Source: Clostridiales bacterium UBA1738 (GTDB lineage Bacteria > Bacillota > Clostridia > UBA1381). Taken from it: 64,000 nt of DNA. Where the stretch lies: assembly GCA_002315735.1 (NCBI GenBank), contig DCIA01000004.1:113067-177066 (forward strand), in the 5' to 3' direction. The notes under the pieces are model-generated. The model was not told the origin of the DNA. It did no database searches and worked only from the letters and a program-made list of their open reading frames with translations. Made by a program: the position numbers and the translations under genes. Within the stretch, counting starts at the first letter, position 1. Each line of letters opens with the position of its first letter. Of the stretch, positions 49,235 to 56,691 are shown in pieces.

Positions 49235-49639
49235 TTAATCATAAATAGATTTTAAATACTCTTCTATCTCTTTAATAAAAATTTTTGCATTATTGACTTG
49301 CTCAACAGTTTCTTCCTTTATTGCAATATAAAAATCGTCATAGTCACTTTTATTTCTGATCAAGCTTGCGCTACTAATAATATCTGAACAATTACGATTA
49401 AAAATATTTGTCTTAATATATTTTTCTCTAAAATACGATATTACTCCTGAATGTTTTTTAAAGTCCACCTCATCAAGTGCCAATACTGCTCTCATCGCAT
49501 GAAAAATACTATAATATGCTCTATTATTGGCAGTTTTATATTCTTCAATATTAAGATTCTTTTCACTACTCACTAAAAATTCTTTTGATTGATCTAATCG
49601 AAATTTTGAGAGTTCAATACTTTTTTGACTACGCAACAA
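49235..49639 (-). CDS. HEPN-domain protein, toxin of a HEPN/MNT pair (UPF0332-like)
   Basis: 134 residues, all helical. Features of UPF0332-type HEPN domains are YKTANNRAYYSIFHAMRAVL in the first half, HSGVISYFREKYI, and IRNKSDYDDFY where the RNase motif R-x4-6-H would be; here the His position is Tyr. HEPN toxins cleave RNA unless held by their MNT partner. The TTG start at 49639 has GGGGTGA 3 nt upstream, and the gene overlaps the MNT gene by 11 nt. The module is bracketed by repeat copies A and B. Confidence 0.8.
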   Translation of the reverse strand: MLRSQKSIELSKFRLDQSKEFLVSSEKNLNIEEYKTANNRAYYSIFHAMRAVLALDEVDFKKHSGVISYFREKYIKTNIFNRNCSDIISSASLIRNKSDYDDFYIAIKEETVEQVNNAKIFIKEIEEYLKSIYD

Positions 49640-49976
49640 TGCTCACCCCTTCAAAATCAACATTTTTATAAAACGGAAGATCATTTTTCCATTCGTCAAA
49701 AAAACTTTTACTGATTACAATTGGTGATAGTACAACTGAATATCCGTATTTTTCATACAAATCACCTAATACTTTGATAATTTGGTCATTATACTTATTT
49801 TCTTCTTCTTTTTGTATATTAACCAACAATGCAATATCCACATCTGACTCGTTATCATAATCTCCTCGTGCGTATGAACCAAATAACAAAATGTCCGTAA
49901 GATCATCTTCAAAAATTTTTGATAAAGCAATTGAAAACTCCTTCAAAATTTGATCAAGTTCTATCTTTGTGCACAT
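49629..49976 (-). CDS. MNT-type nucleotidyltransferase antitoxin
   Basis: 115 residues. The nucleotidyltransferase motif DILLFGSYARGDYDNESDVD has the Gly-Ser pair and both metal-binding Asp residues of the SDVD motif. MNT antitoxins neutralise HEPN toxins by binding or by AMPylation. ATG 49976 has TAGGTGA upstream; a GTG at 49985 is the alternative. It is the first gene of the pair. Confidence 0.85.
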   Translation of the reverse strand: MCTKIELDQILKEFSIALSKIFEDDLTDILLFGSYARGDYDNESDVDIALLVNIQKEEENKYNDQIIKVLGDLYEKYGYSVVLSPIVISKSFFDEWKNDLPFYKNVDFEGVSIVA

Positions 49977-50001
49977 TGCAATCACCTACCTTTTTTTGTT
50001 T

Positions 50002-50030
50002 ATTATACTCTATTTTTTGAAAAAATGCAA
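50002..50030 (-). promoter_or_regulatory. Sigma-A promoter of the MNT/HEPN operon
   Basis: TTGCAT (50030-50025), 17-bp spacer, TATAAT (50007-50002), 26 bp before the MNT start codon and directly next to a partial repeat copy. Confidence 0.65.
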
Positions 50031-50036
50031 TATATA

Positions 50037-50076
50037 TCCGCTTTTTTATTAATGCGTACTATCTCTTAGGATGGGT
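50037..50076 (+). repeat. Dispersed repeat, partial diverged copy D
   Basis: The stretch from CCGCTTTTTTATTAATGCG to ATCTCTTAGGATGGGT corresponds to the core of copies A-C with several changes. It lies 42 bp before copy B in the same orientation. Confidence 0.55.
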
Positions 50077-50117
50077 TTAACAGAAAAAACTTATTCTATT
50101 TCTCATTATTCTTTTCC

Positions 50118-50299
50118 ACATATCACATAAACCTATTTATATCTATTACCAAAGCAACAAAAAAACACTGTTTATTTTATTAAACAGTGTTTTTTAATAT
50201 TTTCTGCTTTTTCAAAACCACTTATTTATTAATGCGACCTATCTGTTGGGGTGGGTCTATGAGATTTTATGCTTTATTGATGCCATGAATTTTTAAAAA
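50118..50299 (+). repeat. Dispersed repeat, long copy B (182 bp)
   Basis: Same-orientation partner of copy A, 1235 bp away. Both begin ACATATCACAT(A/G)AACC and end GCCATGAATTTTTAAAA. The 3' ~50 bp contain an SD-like GGGGTGGG and an 8-codon frame (MRFYALLMP plus stop) that is the same in A and B. The 49977-50376 gap holds this copy, copy D, one promoter and one terminator, with no other gene seen. Confidence 0.85.
50163..50195. terminator. Strong bidirectional terminator inside repeat B
   Basis: AAACACTGTTTA, loop TTTTAT, TAAACAGTGTTT, a perfect 12-bp stem with T-runs on both strands. It can end the fic transcript. In copy A the stem is shorter. Confidence 0.8.
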
Positions 50300-50376
50300 T
50301 AAAAATCATCTAAAAATCATCTACATAATTTTCTATCTATATAGAAAAACAACTTTAATATAATATTGCAAAAATA

Positions 50377-50979
50377 TTAGTTGTTACTAATAGGGCGAAT
50401 AATTTGTGATAAAACATCTCTCAAATTTGAAATAACTCCATTTGAAGCATGAATAGTAGCAATCATTAAGAGATCAGTATCTATTTCAGAAAAATCTATC
50501 TCATATCCTGCCTCATATGCTAACTGTGTAAGAAAAACTCGTTGTGTTCTTCCGTTGCCTTCACGAAACGGGTGCAAGTTGTTTGTAACACAATAAAAGT
50601 CAGTAATATTATCAATAAATTCATCAGTATTGAGATTTTTGAAAAAATTATTTTCCTTCAATCGAAAAAAGCATGCATTACTGATTTTCATAATATTTTT
50701 CGCTTCGACAAACGCGGTGCCTTTTTTTGAAATATTTACAGTTCTTATTTTCCCTGCCCATTCATACAAATCTTCAAAAATAAATTTATGAATAGCTTTA
50801 TAATGTTCAAAATCAAAATTACCTTTGATTGGATTAGTTTGCAACAATGAAATTTTCGCAATGGTAATTTGTGACTCTAACATATCAAGTTTCTTTTCAT
50901 CTCTAATATCAAATTTGTTGATCAAACAAGTTGTTCCTTTGTAACAGTTGTCAGTAATAGTGTCTATTTTATAACTCAT
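50377..50979 (-). CDS. Fic-domain toxin (AMP transferase)
   Basis: 200 residues. The full active motif HPFREGNGRTQR is present near residues 137-148, with the catalytic His and the Mg-binding Glu variant; the flap region reads SKKGTAFVEAKNI. There is no inhibitory S/T-x-x-x-E-G motif inside the protein, so inhibition must come from the partner gene (class I arrangement). Fic toxins AMPylate targets such as gyrase. Its start overlaps the antitoxin stop by 4 nt (ATGA). Confidence 0.88.
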   Translation of the reverse strand: MSYKIDTITDNCYKGTTCLINKFDIRDEKKLDMLESQITIAKISLLQTNPIKGNFDFEHYKAIHKFIFEDLYEWAGKIRTVNISKKGTAFVEAKNIMKISNACFFRLKENNFFKNLNTDEFIDNITDFYCVTNNLHPFREGNGRTQRVFLTQLAYEAGYEIDFSEIDTDLLMIATIHASNGVISNLRDVLSQIIRPISNN

Positions 50980-51143
50980 ACCGAAGAAACACCAACTTTT
51001 TCAATTATAATAGAAATATATTGTTCAAGAGTGATTTTTTGTTCAAGTAATTCTTTACATAGCAAAACACATTCGTCGTCAATTTGAAAACCTTCCATTT
51101 TTACAGAAGCAACAGCATTGGCAATTGACTTATCTATTGACAT
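50976..51143 (-). CDS. FicA/VbhA-like antitoxin
   Basis: 55 residues from ATG 51143 (GGGGGA upstream); a longer frame to 51167 has no SD. It is a small helical protein, SIANAVASVKMEGFQIDDE, in which S-V-K-M-E-G fits the inhibitory S/T-x-x-x-E-G/N motif that blocks ATP binding by Fic proteins. It is encoded directly before the Fic gene with a 4-nt overlap, the classical class I layout. Confidence 0.8.
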   Translation of the reverse strand: MSIDKSIANAVASVKMEGFQIDDECVLLCKELLEQKITLEQYISIIIEKVGVSSV

Positions 51144-51173
51144 GATTATCCCCCTTTCAATATTCATAGTATT

Positions 51174-51202
51174 ATTATATCATAAATATATAAAAATTAC
51201 AA
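51174..51202 (-). promoter_or_regulatory. Sigma-A promoter of the ficA-fic operon
   Basis: TTGTAA (51202-51197), 17-bp spacer, TATAAT (51179-51174), ~31 bp before the antitoxin start. It is back-to-back with the antisense RNA promoter at 51228. Confidence 0.65.
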
Positions 51203-51227
51203 GATAAGAAACAATTATTGTTAACGG

Positions 51228-51256
51228 TTGACAAATTTAAAAATGATGTGTATAAT
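51228..51256 (+). promoter_or_regulatory. Consensus sigma-A promoter of the antisense RNA
   Basis: Perfect TTGACA, 17-bp spacer, perfect TATAAT. No ribosome binding site or convincing protein follows, so it should make an RNA. Confidence 0.8.
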
Positions 51257-51262
51257 AATCTA

Positions 51263-51347
51263 TAAAAAAAGGCAAGACCTCAAACGGTTATGCCAAATGG
51301 TTTATTTCAAAAATAACGCATCATTTGACGGTGGGCGTTATTTTTTT
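51263..51347 (+). ncRNA. Candidate type I antitoxin RNA (~85 nt)
   Basis: Expected transcript from the TTGACA/TATAAT promoter to the terminator at 51311-51347 (AAATAACGC/GCGTTATTT and a T-run). The 5' part can fold as GGCAAGACC, loop, GGTTATGCC. Its 3' end overlaps the 3' end of the toxin message on the other strand, as in the txpA/ratA and bsrG/SR4 systems of Bacillus, giving a region of perfect antisense pairing. Confidence 0.6.
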
Positions 51348-51400
51348 ATGGTTATAATTATTAATAGCACTAATGCTAATATCAATATATCATATTCCAT
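51338..51400 (-). CDS. 20-aa hydrophobic peptide, candidate type I toxin
   Basis: A frame of 20 codons read on the minus strand: MEYDILILAL then VLLIIITIKK, a single membrane helix with an acidic start and a lysine end. It has a near-perfect SD (AGGAGG, 7 nt before the ATG) and its own promoter at 51562-51534. Such small membrane peptides in Firmicutes (TxpA, BsrG, Fst-like) depolarise membranes and are controlled by antisense RNA. It is far below usual gene-calling length. No homology search was possible, so the family is inferred from layout. Confidence 0.65.
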   Translation of the reverse strand: MEYDILILALVLLIIITIKK

Positions 51401-51533
51401 AGCGCATCCTCCTCCTTTTATTGATTCCGACTCAAAAGAGTGGTTACTATGTAACGGGGTTGTGGATGGCATAACCGCCCAGCTTTTACACTGTTTTCGA
51501 TCTTACATTTAACATCGGATTTTTCCGACTTGT

Positions 51534-51562
51534 ATTGTACTCTATTTATCTTGTTTTTTCAA
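51534..51562 (-). promoter_or_regulatory. Sigma-A promoter of the candidate type I toxin
   Basis: TTGAAA (51562-51557), 17-bp spacer, TACAAT (51539-51534). The leader would be ~130 nt long, with a TCGGA/TCCGA hairpin near its 5' end and a GGTTATGCC phrase also found in the antisense RNA. Confidence 0.65.
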
Positions 51563-51649
51563 TTCTTTTTGTCAAAATGTTAGTTTTTGCATCAAATCAT
51601 TTATTCAATTGATTTTAGTCTCTATTAGTAATTTAATATAAACCATACA

Positions 51650-51697
51650 TTTTCAAAACCGCTTATTTATTAGTGCAGCCTATCTGTTGGAGTGGGT
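51650..51697 (+). repeat. Dispersed repeat, partial copy C
   Basis: Core of the repeat family (TTTCAAAACCGCTTATTTAT ... CCTATCTGTTGGAGTGGGT), diverging after GTGGGT. It closes the Fic/type I module on its far side. The rest of 51563-51756 holds nothing else that I can name. Confidence 0.65.
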
Positions 51698-51756
51698 AGC
51701 GGATAGAAATTGTTCATCTCATTTTCAATTCCATTTTCTCATTTCACGACCACATA

Positions 51757-51963
51757 TCACCCACAGACAGAAATTTTTTTGATATTTTTTGTTCGAACTT
51801 TTAGGCTGATTTTGTTGTTTTGATTAATTCTTGTAAATAACACTTTGGCTTTTTCTCTATCCTCGTTCAACATTCCTAATAGTAGATATCTATCAACAAA
51901 ATTATCTTCTTTCAAATAACTATGATAACTACTATACGGATAATCACTAATTTTACATACCAT
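51757..51963 (-). pseudogene. C-terminal fragment of a RAYT/IS200-like (Y1) transposase
   Basis: 68 residues. ISDYPYSSYHSYL followed by VDRYLLLGMLNEDREKAKVLF is the C-terminal signature of REP-associated tyrosine transposases (the DYPYSSY box and the short tail after it). The catalytic HUH and Tyr parts are missing; the frame runs into unrelated sequence upstream. An inactive remnant. Confidence 0.65.
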
Positions 51964-52184
51964 CTGTAGCCATTATACATTGCATATAAAGTTTTTGTTT
52001 TTCCGTCAAAGCCATAAATATTCCCATCAGGGCTTCCCCTTGTGCCATTCACATTGCCTTTTTTGGTTTCACTCTTAACGGCCGACATCACATCTTCCAT
52101 TTGGCTGCTTTCGGTAGTGCCGTTTGCGAATATGTTCATATTGGCAATAGAGTCGCAGACGATTTCTTCCCAAATTTCTTCTGC
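51912..52184 (-). pseudogene. Fragment of an unidentified mobile-element protein
   Basis: The open frame AEEIWEEIVCDSIANMNIFA ... RGSPDGNIYGFDGKTKTLYA begins in the same frame directly after the TAG stop of the FMN reductase gene and runs into the transposase fragment in another frame. The EEIWEEIVCDSIANMN phrase recalls large polyvalent or phage-head-associated proteins of Firmicute mobile elements, but this is a weak resemblance. It is probably debris from a deletion. Confidence 0.35.
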
Positions 52185-52733
52185 CTATAATGTTTTTTTG
52201 GTTTCTAAAATAATATCATTCGGATTATTTCCTACAACATCTAGGTTTTCTGCCTTAATTAATGTGCATTTCTCAATACCAAACATATTTTTTGATAAAG
52301 ATTCTATATACCCAAACCCAAAGTCAGTATTAAATATAGTTCCACCTGATGTTGTAACATAGAATAATTCTTTCGCATTGCAAAGTCCTATTGGTATTCC
52401 ATCTTCCGAATATTCAAAGGTTATTCCCGTCACACAAATGTTTTCAATATAATTTTTTAAAATCGATGGAAATGATAAGTCCCAAAAAGGTGCAGCAATT
52501 ACAATTTTGTCAGATTTTGCAAATTGTTTTGCAAAATCAAAAATTGAATCATCAAAATTTTTAGACTTACTTAATTTTGTTCTTTTTTCCAAGATATTCT
52601 CGTTAATAGGATAAATATCTAAATTATATAGGTTTAATTTTTCATAATTATTTCCAAGTTTATCTAACAGGGCAAAAGCCAAATCTCTTGTCCTAGACTC
52701 TTTCCTCGCACATGCGTCAATAAATAATATCAT
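52185..52733 (-). CDS. Flavodoxin-fold NAD(P)H:FMN oxidoreductase (AzoR/Flavodoxin_2 type)
   Basis: 182 residues. ILFIDACARKESRTRDLA is the phosphate-binding start of Flavodoxin_2 enzymes, APFWDLSFPSILKNYIENI the FMN-side motif and YVTTSGG the third. It reduces quinones, azo dyes or nitro compounds with FMN. The stop TAG is followed in frame by foreign sequence, so a few native C-terminal residues may be lost. GGAGAG precedes the start. Confidence 0.8.
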   Translation of the reverse strand: MILFIDACARKESRTRDLAFALLDKLGNNYEKLNLYNLDIYPINENILEKRTKLSKSKNFDDSIFDFAKQFAKSDKIVIAAPFWDLSFPSILKNYIENICVTGITFEYSEDGIPIGLCNAKELFYVTTSGGTIFNTDFGFGYIESLSKNMFGIEKCTLIKAENLDVVGNNPNDIILETKKTL

Positions 52734-52817
52734 ATCTTACTCTCCAACAACTATCTTTTATGCAAAATCTTCTGATTTTCATTTTTTAGATATTTTAATT
52801 TCTTCTTGCATAATTTT

Positions 52818-52845
52818 GCATAGAGGACATATATGCCCCCTATGC
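52818..52845. terminator. Hairpin between the GNAT and FMN reductase genes
   Basis: GCATAGAGG ... CCCCCTATGC, with one mismatch, and a short T-run on the plus side only. It may end or protect the GNAT message. Confidence 0.35.
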
Positions 52846-52852
52846 TTTTCAT

Positions 52853-53488
52853 TTAGAATATTTGACTTGGCAGTTTGATTTTTTCCTTATATGGAAATGT
52901 TGATTCATACTTTTTAAAGTCTTCAGAACTCTCGTCGCATTCTAAATACACATCCGGAGTTTTATACTCTCCCTCGACATCTTTTAAATAACCGATTTCA
53001 AGTTCTTTAAGTAAAAAGAATGATGAATCCTCTCCTTTTTGTAAGCCATGATAACGAATACCAAATTTGCTTGCATAATCAAAACCGCTTTTACCGTAGA
53101 AATCAATATTCCCCTCAAAGCAAATAGCCTTGCAGCCAAATTCTTTGGCTTTATTAAGAGAATAATCAAGTAAAATTTTCCCAAATCCGTTTCTTTTAAG
53201 TTCAGGTGTTATTGAAATAGGCCCCATAGTCATAATCGGGATACTTCTTCCATCGTCAGCTTTAATGGTTGTTTTCACAAAAACATTTTGTCCTATTATC
53301 TGTCCGTCTTTTTCCATTACAAAATCAAGTTCCGGTACAAAGTTAGCGTCTTTTCTTAACTTCATTAAAACATAGTGTTCAAGACATCCCGGTCTATAAA
53401 CATTCCAAAAACTATTTCTTACTAGATTCTCTACGATTTTATAGTCTTCTTTTTCTTCTAAACGAATTATTATATTATTTTTATTCAT
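52853..53488 (-). CDS. GNAT-family N-acetyltransferase
   Basis: 211 residues. The GNAT fold is visible as VMEKDGQIIGQNVF (strands 2-3), GPISITPELKRNGFGKILLDY (acetyl-CoA loop, R-N-G-F-G in place of Q/R-x-x-G-x-G/A) and ICFEGNIDFYGKSGFDYAS. The last ~60 residues are a tail that varies among such enzymes. The acceptor is unknown. The start has AGGAGG upstream, and a 13-bp imperfect hairpin lies in the leader. Confidence 0.8.
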   Translation of the reverse strand: MNKNNIIIRLEEKEDYKIVENLVRNSFWNVYRPGCLEHYVLMKLRKDANFVPELDFVMEKDGQIIGQNVFVKTTIKADDGRSIPIMTMGPISITPELKRNGFGKILLDYSLNKAKEFGCKAICFEGNIDFYGKSGFDYASKFGIRYHGLQKGEDSSFFLLKELEIGYLKDVEGEYKTPDVYLECDESSEDFKKYESTFPYKEKIKLPSQIF

Positions 53489-53527
53489 TATTTTCCCTCC
53501 TGAATATTGTTTTTTTCAATCGCATTT

Positions 53528-53564
53528 GCCGGGAGGCTAGTATATTATAACCTAACCTTCCGGC
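53528..53564 (-). promoter_or_regulatory. Long imperfect hairpin in the GNAT leader
   Basis: GCCGGGAGGCTAG, 11-nt loop, CTAACCTTCCGGC, with one G-T pair and one mismatch. It is 40 bp before the GNAT start and has no T-run. It could be a protein-binding site or a leader structure. Confidence 0.35.
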
Positions 53565-53666
53565 TAAGCTACAATATCCATTGTGTTGTACTTAATCAAA
53601 AAGCACTTCTCCTTTAAAATAAAATTTATATAATCAAGCTCAAACGCTTAACTATCATAGTATTCC

Positions 53667-53797
53667 CTACTCAATAGGAAGTTGTATTTCTGTCAGCCAA
53701 TCTTTAGGGTCATCTTTATTCCAAATACCGTCAATATAGCATTCACGAACAGCACCTGCACATTTATATCCATTGTCTTTTGCGTAGTTAAATATTA
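53667..53797 (-). pseudogene. C-terminal relic of a GyrI-like effector-binding protein
   Basis: About 43 codons on the minus strand read FNYAKDNGYKCAGAVRECY then IDGIWNKDDPKDWLTEIQLP and stop. The RECYIDG...WLTEIQ.P pattern is the end of GyrI-like/AraC effector-binding domains. Everything before it is gone, replaced by a terminator hairpin. The rest of 53489-53971 holds this relic, two hairpins and AT-rich sequence in which I see no gene. Confidence 0.6.
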
Positions 53798-53806
53798 GAA
53801 AAAAGC

Positions 53807-53838
53807 AAAAATACGGCTAAATTTTCGCCGTATTTTTT
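53807..53838. terminator. Intrinsic terminator
   Basis: AAAAATACGGC, 9-nt loop, GCCGTATTTTT: a perfect 11-bp stem with T-run. It probably ends the esterase transcript on the minus strand. Confidence 0.8.
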
Positions 53839-53971
53839 AACTATATTCACAAAATGTTATATTAATCCATTTATTCTACAAAATCACTTATTTTTGCTAT
53901 ACTCCGGCAAAAACCACTAATATACACTCTACATTTTGCTTATTTGTTGTCAAACAAAAAACTCATTTTAG

Positions 53972-54778
53972 TTATTTTAAATTTTCTGCCCAAAATACAG
54001 CATTTTCTACCCACTTCGCAATTGCTTTATTCTCATATTTTTCAACACCGCATTTTGTTATTGCATTTCCAAGCGCAACTCCATGTGGTGCATCAGGATA
54101 GATATGTAGTTCAAATTGAAGATTTTTGTCAGCATAAGCCTTAGCAAGCGCTAATGAATTTTTAACATTTACATCTTGGTCATTCGATGTATGAACTATA
54201 TAAGCAGGAGAAGAATCTTCATCAACAAATCTTTCAATCGAACAGTTTTCCAACTCTTCTTTTGTTGGCTCATCTGTGCATAACATATTTTGAAAACTTC
54301 CAAAATGCGGCGAATCAATTCCTGAAATAACAGGGTAAATCGGCATTATTCCCTTTGGTTTTGTATATCCATAAGGTGCATCAATCGCCTCTTGTACTTC
54401 TTTTATCTTCCACATAACACCAAGAGATGCTGTCAAATGTCCACCCGCAGAAAATCCCGTTACAAATACATCCTTCTCTATTCCAAATTCTTCGCTGTTA
54501 TCCTTGATATATTTAATTGCCAGTGATGCTTCTATTAATTGAGCGGGAAATTTTTTGCTTCTGTTTACGCTATAATGCAGCACGAAAGCGTTAAATCCAT
54601 ACGGAATAAAAGCCAATGCTATCGGTTCTCCTTCCCTTTCACTGCACACACAACCATATCCTCCACCGGGAATTACTAAAATTGATTTTCTTGTAAATCC
54701 TTCAATTTTGTCTGATATGTAACAATCTAGAAATACATCCTTGTTTCCTTCACACAAAAATACACGTTTAATATTCAT
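53972..54778 (-). CDS. Alpha/beta-hydrolase esterase (BD-FAE / acetylesterase type)
   Basis: 268 residues. LVIPGGGYGCVCSEREGE gives the oxyanion GGG loop, FVTGFSAGGHLTAS the nucleophile elbow (G-F-S-A-G), NDQDVNVKNS the acid region and DAPHGVAL the catalytic His. Such enzymes remove acetyl or feruloyl groups from plant polysaccharides or oligosaccharides. There is no signal peptide, so it acts on imported material. It is monocistronic here. SD AGGAGG precedes the start. Confidence 0.85.
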   Translation of the reverse strand: MNIKRVFLCEGNKDVFLDCYISDKIEGFTRKSILVIPGGGYGCVCSEREGEPIALAFIPYGFNAFVLHYSVNRSKKFPAQLIEASLAIKYIKDNSEEFGIEKDVFVTGFSAGGHLTASLGVMWKIKEVQEAIDAPYGYTKPKGIMPIYPVISGIDSPHFGSFQNMLCTDEPTKEELENCSIERFVDEDSSPAYIVHTSNDQDVNVKNSLALAKAYADKNLQFELHIYPDAPHGVALGNAITKCGVEKYENKAIAKWVENAVFWAENLK

Positions 54779-54897
54779 TTTTGTTATTCCTCCTTTTTCT
54801 AATCATACAGTTTTAGCCTTTTTGGAATACTTGAAAAATTCTTAAAATCGCTTTTGATGATTTAATATCTTACCTATGTAAAAATTATTAATATTTA

Positions 54898-56574
54898 CTA
54901 GAACAATCCGGTTATTTTACCATTTGCATCGACATCAATATTTTCTGCTGCAGGTTTTTTAGGAAGTCCCGGCATAGTCATAATATCTCCTGTCAAAACT
55001 ACAACAAACCCTGCACCTGCTGAAACTTTTACATTTTTAACTGTTACTGTAAAGTTTTCCGGTGCACCAAGTTTTGTTGGGTCATCTGAAAAACTGTACT
55101 GTGTTTTTGCTATACAAACAGGACATTTTCCAAAGCCTAAATCTTCTAATTGAGCAATTTGTTTCTTTGCATTTGTCAAAACAGTAATTCCTCTTCCCCC
55201 GTATACCTTTTTAACAACTGCTTCAATTTTTTCTGTAAGACTCATATCATCTGCATATGAGAAGGTAAAGTCGCCTTTTTCTTCCTCGCAAAGACGAACA
55301 ACCTCTTTTGCCAAGTTTTCTCCGCCTTTTCCGCCTTCTGCCCAAACATTTGATAATACGGTATTTACTCCAAGTTCTTGGCACTTTTTAACGATAAAGT
55401 CAATTTCATTATCTGTATCTGTTGGAAAACGATTTACCGCTACAACGCATGGTAGTTTATATACATTCTTGATGTTTGAAACATGACGAAGTAGATTTGG
55501 AATACCCTTTTCAAGTGCTGCAAGGTCTTCTGTTGCAAGTTCCTTTTTGTCAAGTCCACCATGCATTTTAAGGGCACGAACTGTTGCAACCATAACCACT
55601 GCATCAGGTGTAAGGCCTGCCATACGACACTTAATATCAAGGAATTTTTCTGCACCTAAATCTGCACCAAATCCTGCCTCTGTTACTGTGTAATCCCCCA
55701 TTTTCAGAGCCATTTGTGTTGCCATGACCGAGTTACAGCCATGAGCAATATTGGCAAAAGGTCCACCATGCACAAAAGCAGGTGTTCCCTCTAATGTTTG
55801 CACAAGATTAGGTTTTAATGCATCCTTTAACAGTGCAGTCATTGCACCTTGTGCATTTAAATCACCGCAAGTTACAGGCTTATCGTCATAGGTATAACCC
55901 ACAATTATTTTTGACAAACGTTCCTTTAAATCTGAAATTGATGTTGCCAAACAGAATACTGCCATAATTTCACTTGCAACGGTAATATCAAAACCGTCTT
56001 CACGTGGTGTTCCATTTACCTTTCCGCCAAGTCCGTCTACTACAAATCTCAGTTGGCGGTCATTCATATCAACACAGCGTTTCCATGTAATTTTCTTTGT
56101 ATCAATGCCTAAACTGTTGCCCTGTTGAATGTGATTATCAAGCATAGCTGCTAACAAATTATTTGCAGCACCGATTGCATGAAAGTCGCCTGTAAAGTGA
56201 AGGTTAATATCCTCCATTGGCACAACTTGTGCATAGCCACCACCGGCCGCACCGCCCTTTATTCCAAAAACCGGACCTAATGACGGTTCGCGAAGTGCAA
56301 CAGTTACATCTTTTCCAATTCTTTTAAGTCCGTCTGCAAGACCAATCGTAGTCGTTGTCTTACCTTCACCCGCAGGTGTTGGGGTAATCGCTGTTACAAG
56401 GACAAGCTTACCATTTTTCTTCTTTGTATCATTTATCAAGGATAGGTCAACTTTTGCCTTATAATTACCATACTGTTCGATATACTTTTCATCAATATGT
56501 GCAACCTTTGCAATTTCCAAAATATGCTTTGGTTTACATTGCTGTGCTATTTCAATATCTGAAAGATAATTCAT
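54898..56574 (-). CDS. fhs: Formate-tetrahydrofolate ligase
   Basis: 558 residues, the normal length. The ATP loop [18 protein letters not shown], the [18 protein letters not shown] and [13 protein letters not shown] segments, and the end [20 protein letters not shown] are all as in Fhs. It makes 10-formyl-THF from formate, ATP and THF, feeding purine synthesis and C1 metabolism in anaerobes. The leader is short and I see no THF riboswitch. AAAAGGAG precedes the start. Confidence 0.97.
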   Translation of the reverse strand: MNYLSDIEIAQQCKPKHILEIAKVAHIDEKYIEQYGNYKAKVDLSLINDTKKKNGKLVLVTAITPTPAGEGKTTTTIGLADGLKRIGKDVTVALREPSLGPVFGIKGGAAGGGYAQVVPMEDINLHFTGDFHAIGAANNLLAAMLDNHIQQGNSLGIDTKKITWKRCVDMNDRQLRFVVDGLGGKVNGTPREDGFDITVASEIMAVFCLATSISDLKERLSKIIVGYTYDDKPVTCGDLNAQGAMTALLKDALKPNLVQTLEGTPAFVHGGPFANIAHGCNSVMATQMALKMGDYTVTEAGFGADLGAEKFLDIKCRMAGLTPDAVVMVATVRALKMHGGLDKKELATEDLAALEKGIPNLLRHVSNIKNVYKLPCVVAVNRFPTDTDNEIDFIVKKCQELGVNTVLSNVWAEGGKGGENLAKEVVRLCEEEKGDFTFSYADDMSLTEKIEAVVKKVYGGRGITVLTNAKKQIAQLEDLGFGKCPVCIAKTQYSFSDDPTKLGAPENFTVTVKNVKVSAGAGFVVVLTGDIMTMPGLPKKPAAENIDVDANGKITGLF

Positions 56575-56651
56575 ATTATTCTCCTTTTATTTAAAATATT
56601 TTATAGCCACTTCAAGCATAAGAAAACAGGTACATATCCTTGAAATAATAT

Positions 56652-56688
56652 AAAAAAAATCGGAACGAGCGATTTTACGCTTGTTCCG
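56652..56688 (-). terminator. Terminator of the tRNA-Arg gene
   Basis: CGGAACGAGCG/CGCTTGTTCCG (one G-T pair) with an eight-base T-run on the minus strand, 3 bp after the CCA end. Confidence 0.85.
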
Positions 56689-56691
56689 ACA

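Noticed and set aside
51228..51512. 94-codon plus-strand frame through the type I candidate region
   Set aside because: It runs through two terminator arms, lacks an SD and covers the promoters; the RNA interpretation explains the promoter and terminator better.
48883..51697. CRISPR array
   Set aside because: The repeated units are few, long and irregularly spaced, there are no spacer-like intervals of constant size and no cas genes.
53880..53960. Resemblance of this stretch (CTCCGGCAAA ... ACTCTACATT) to 49110-49151
   Set aside because: Only short blocks match with different spacing; too weak to call a repeat.
56575..56651. THF riboswitch before fhs
   Set aside because: The leader is under 80 bp after the tRNA terminator and shows none of the conserved THF-riboswitch segments.
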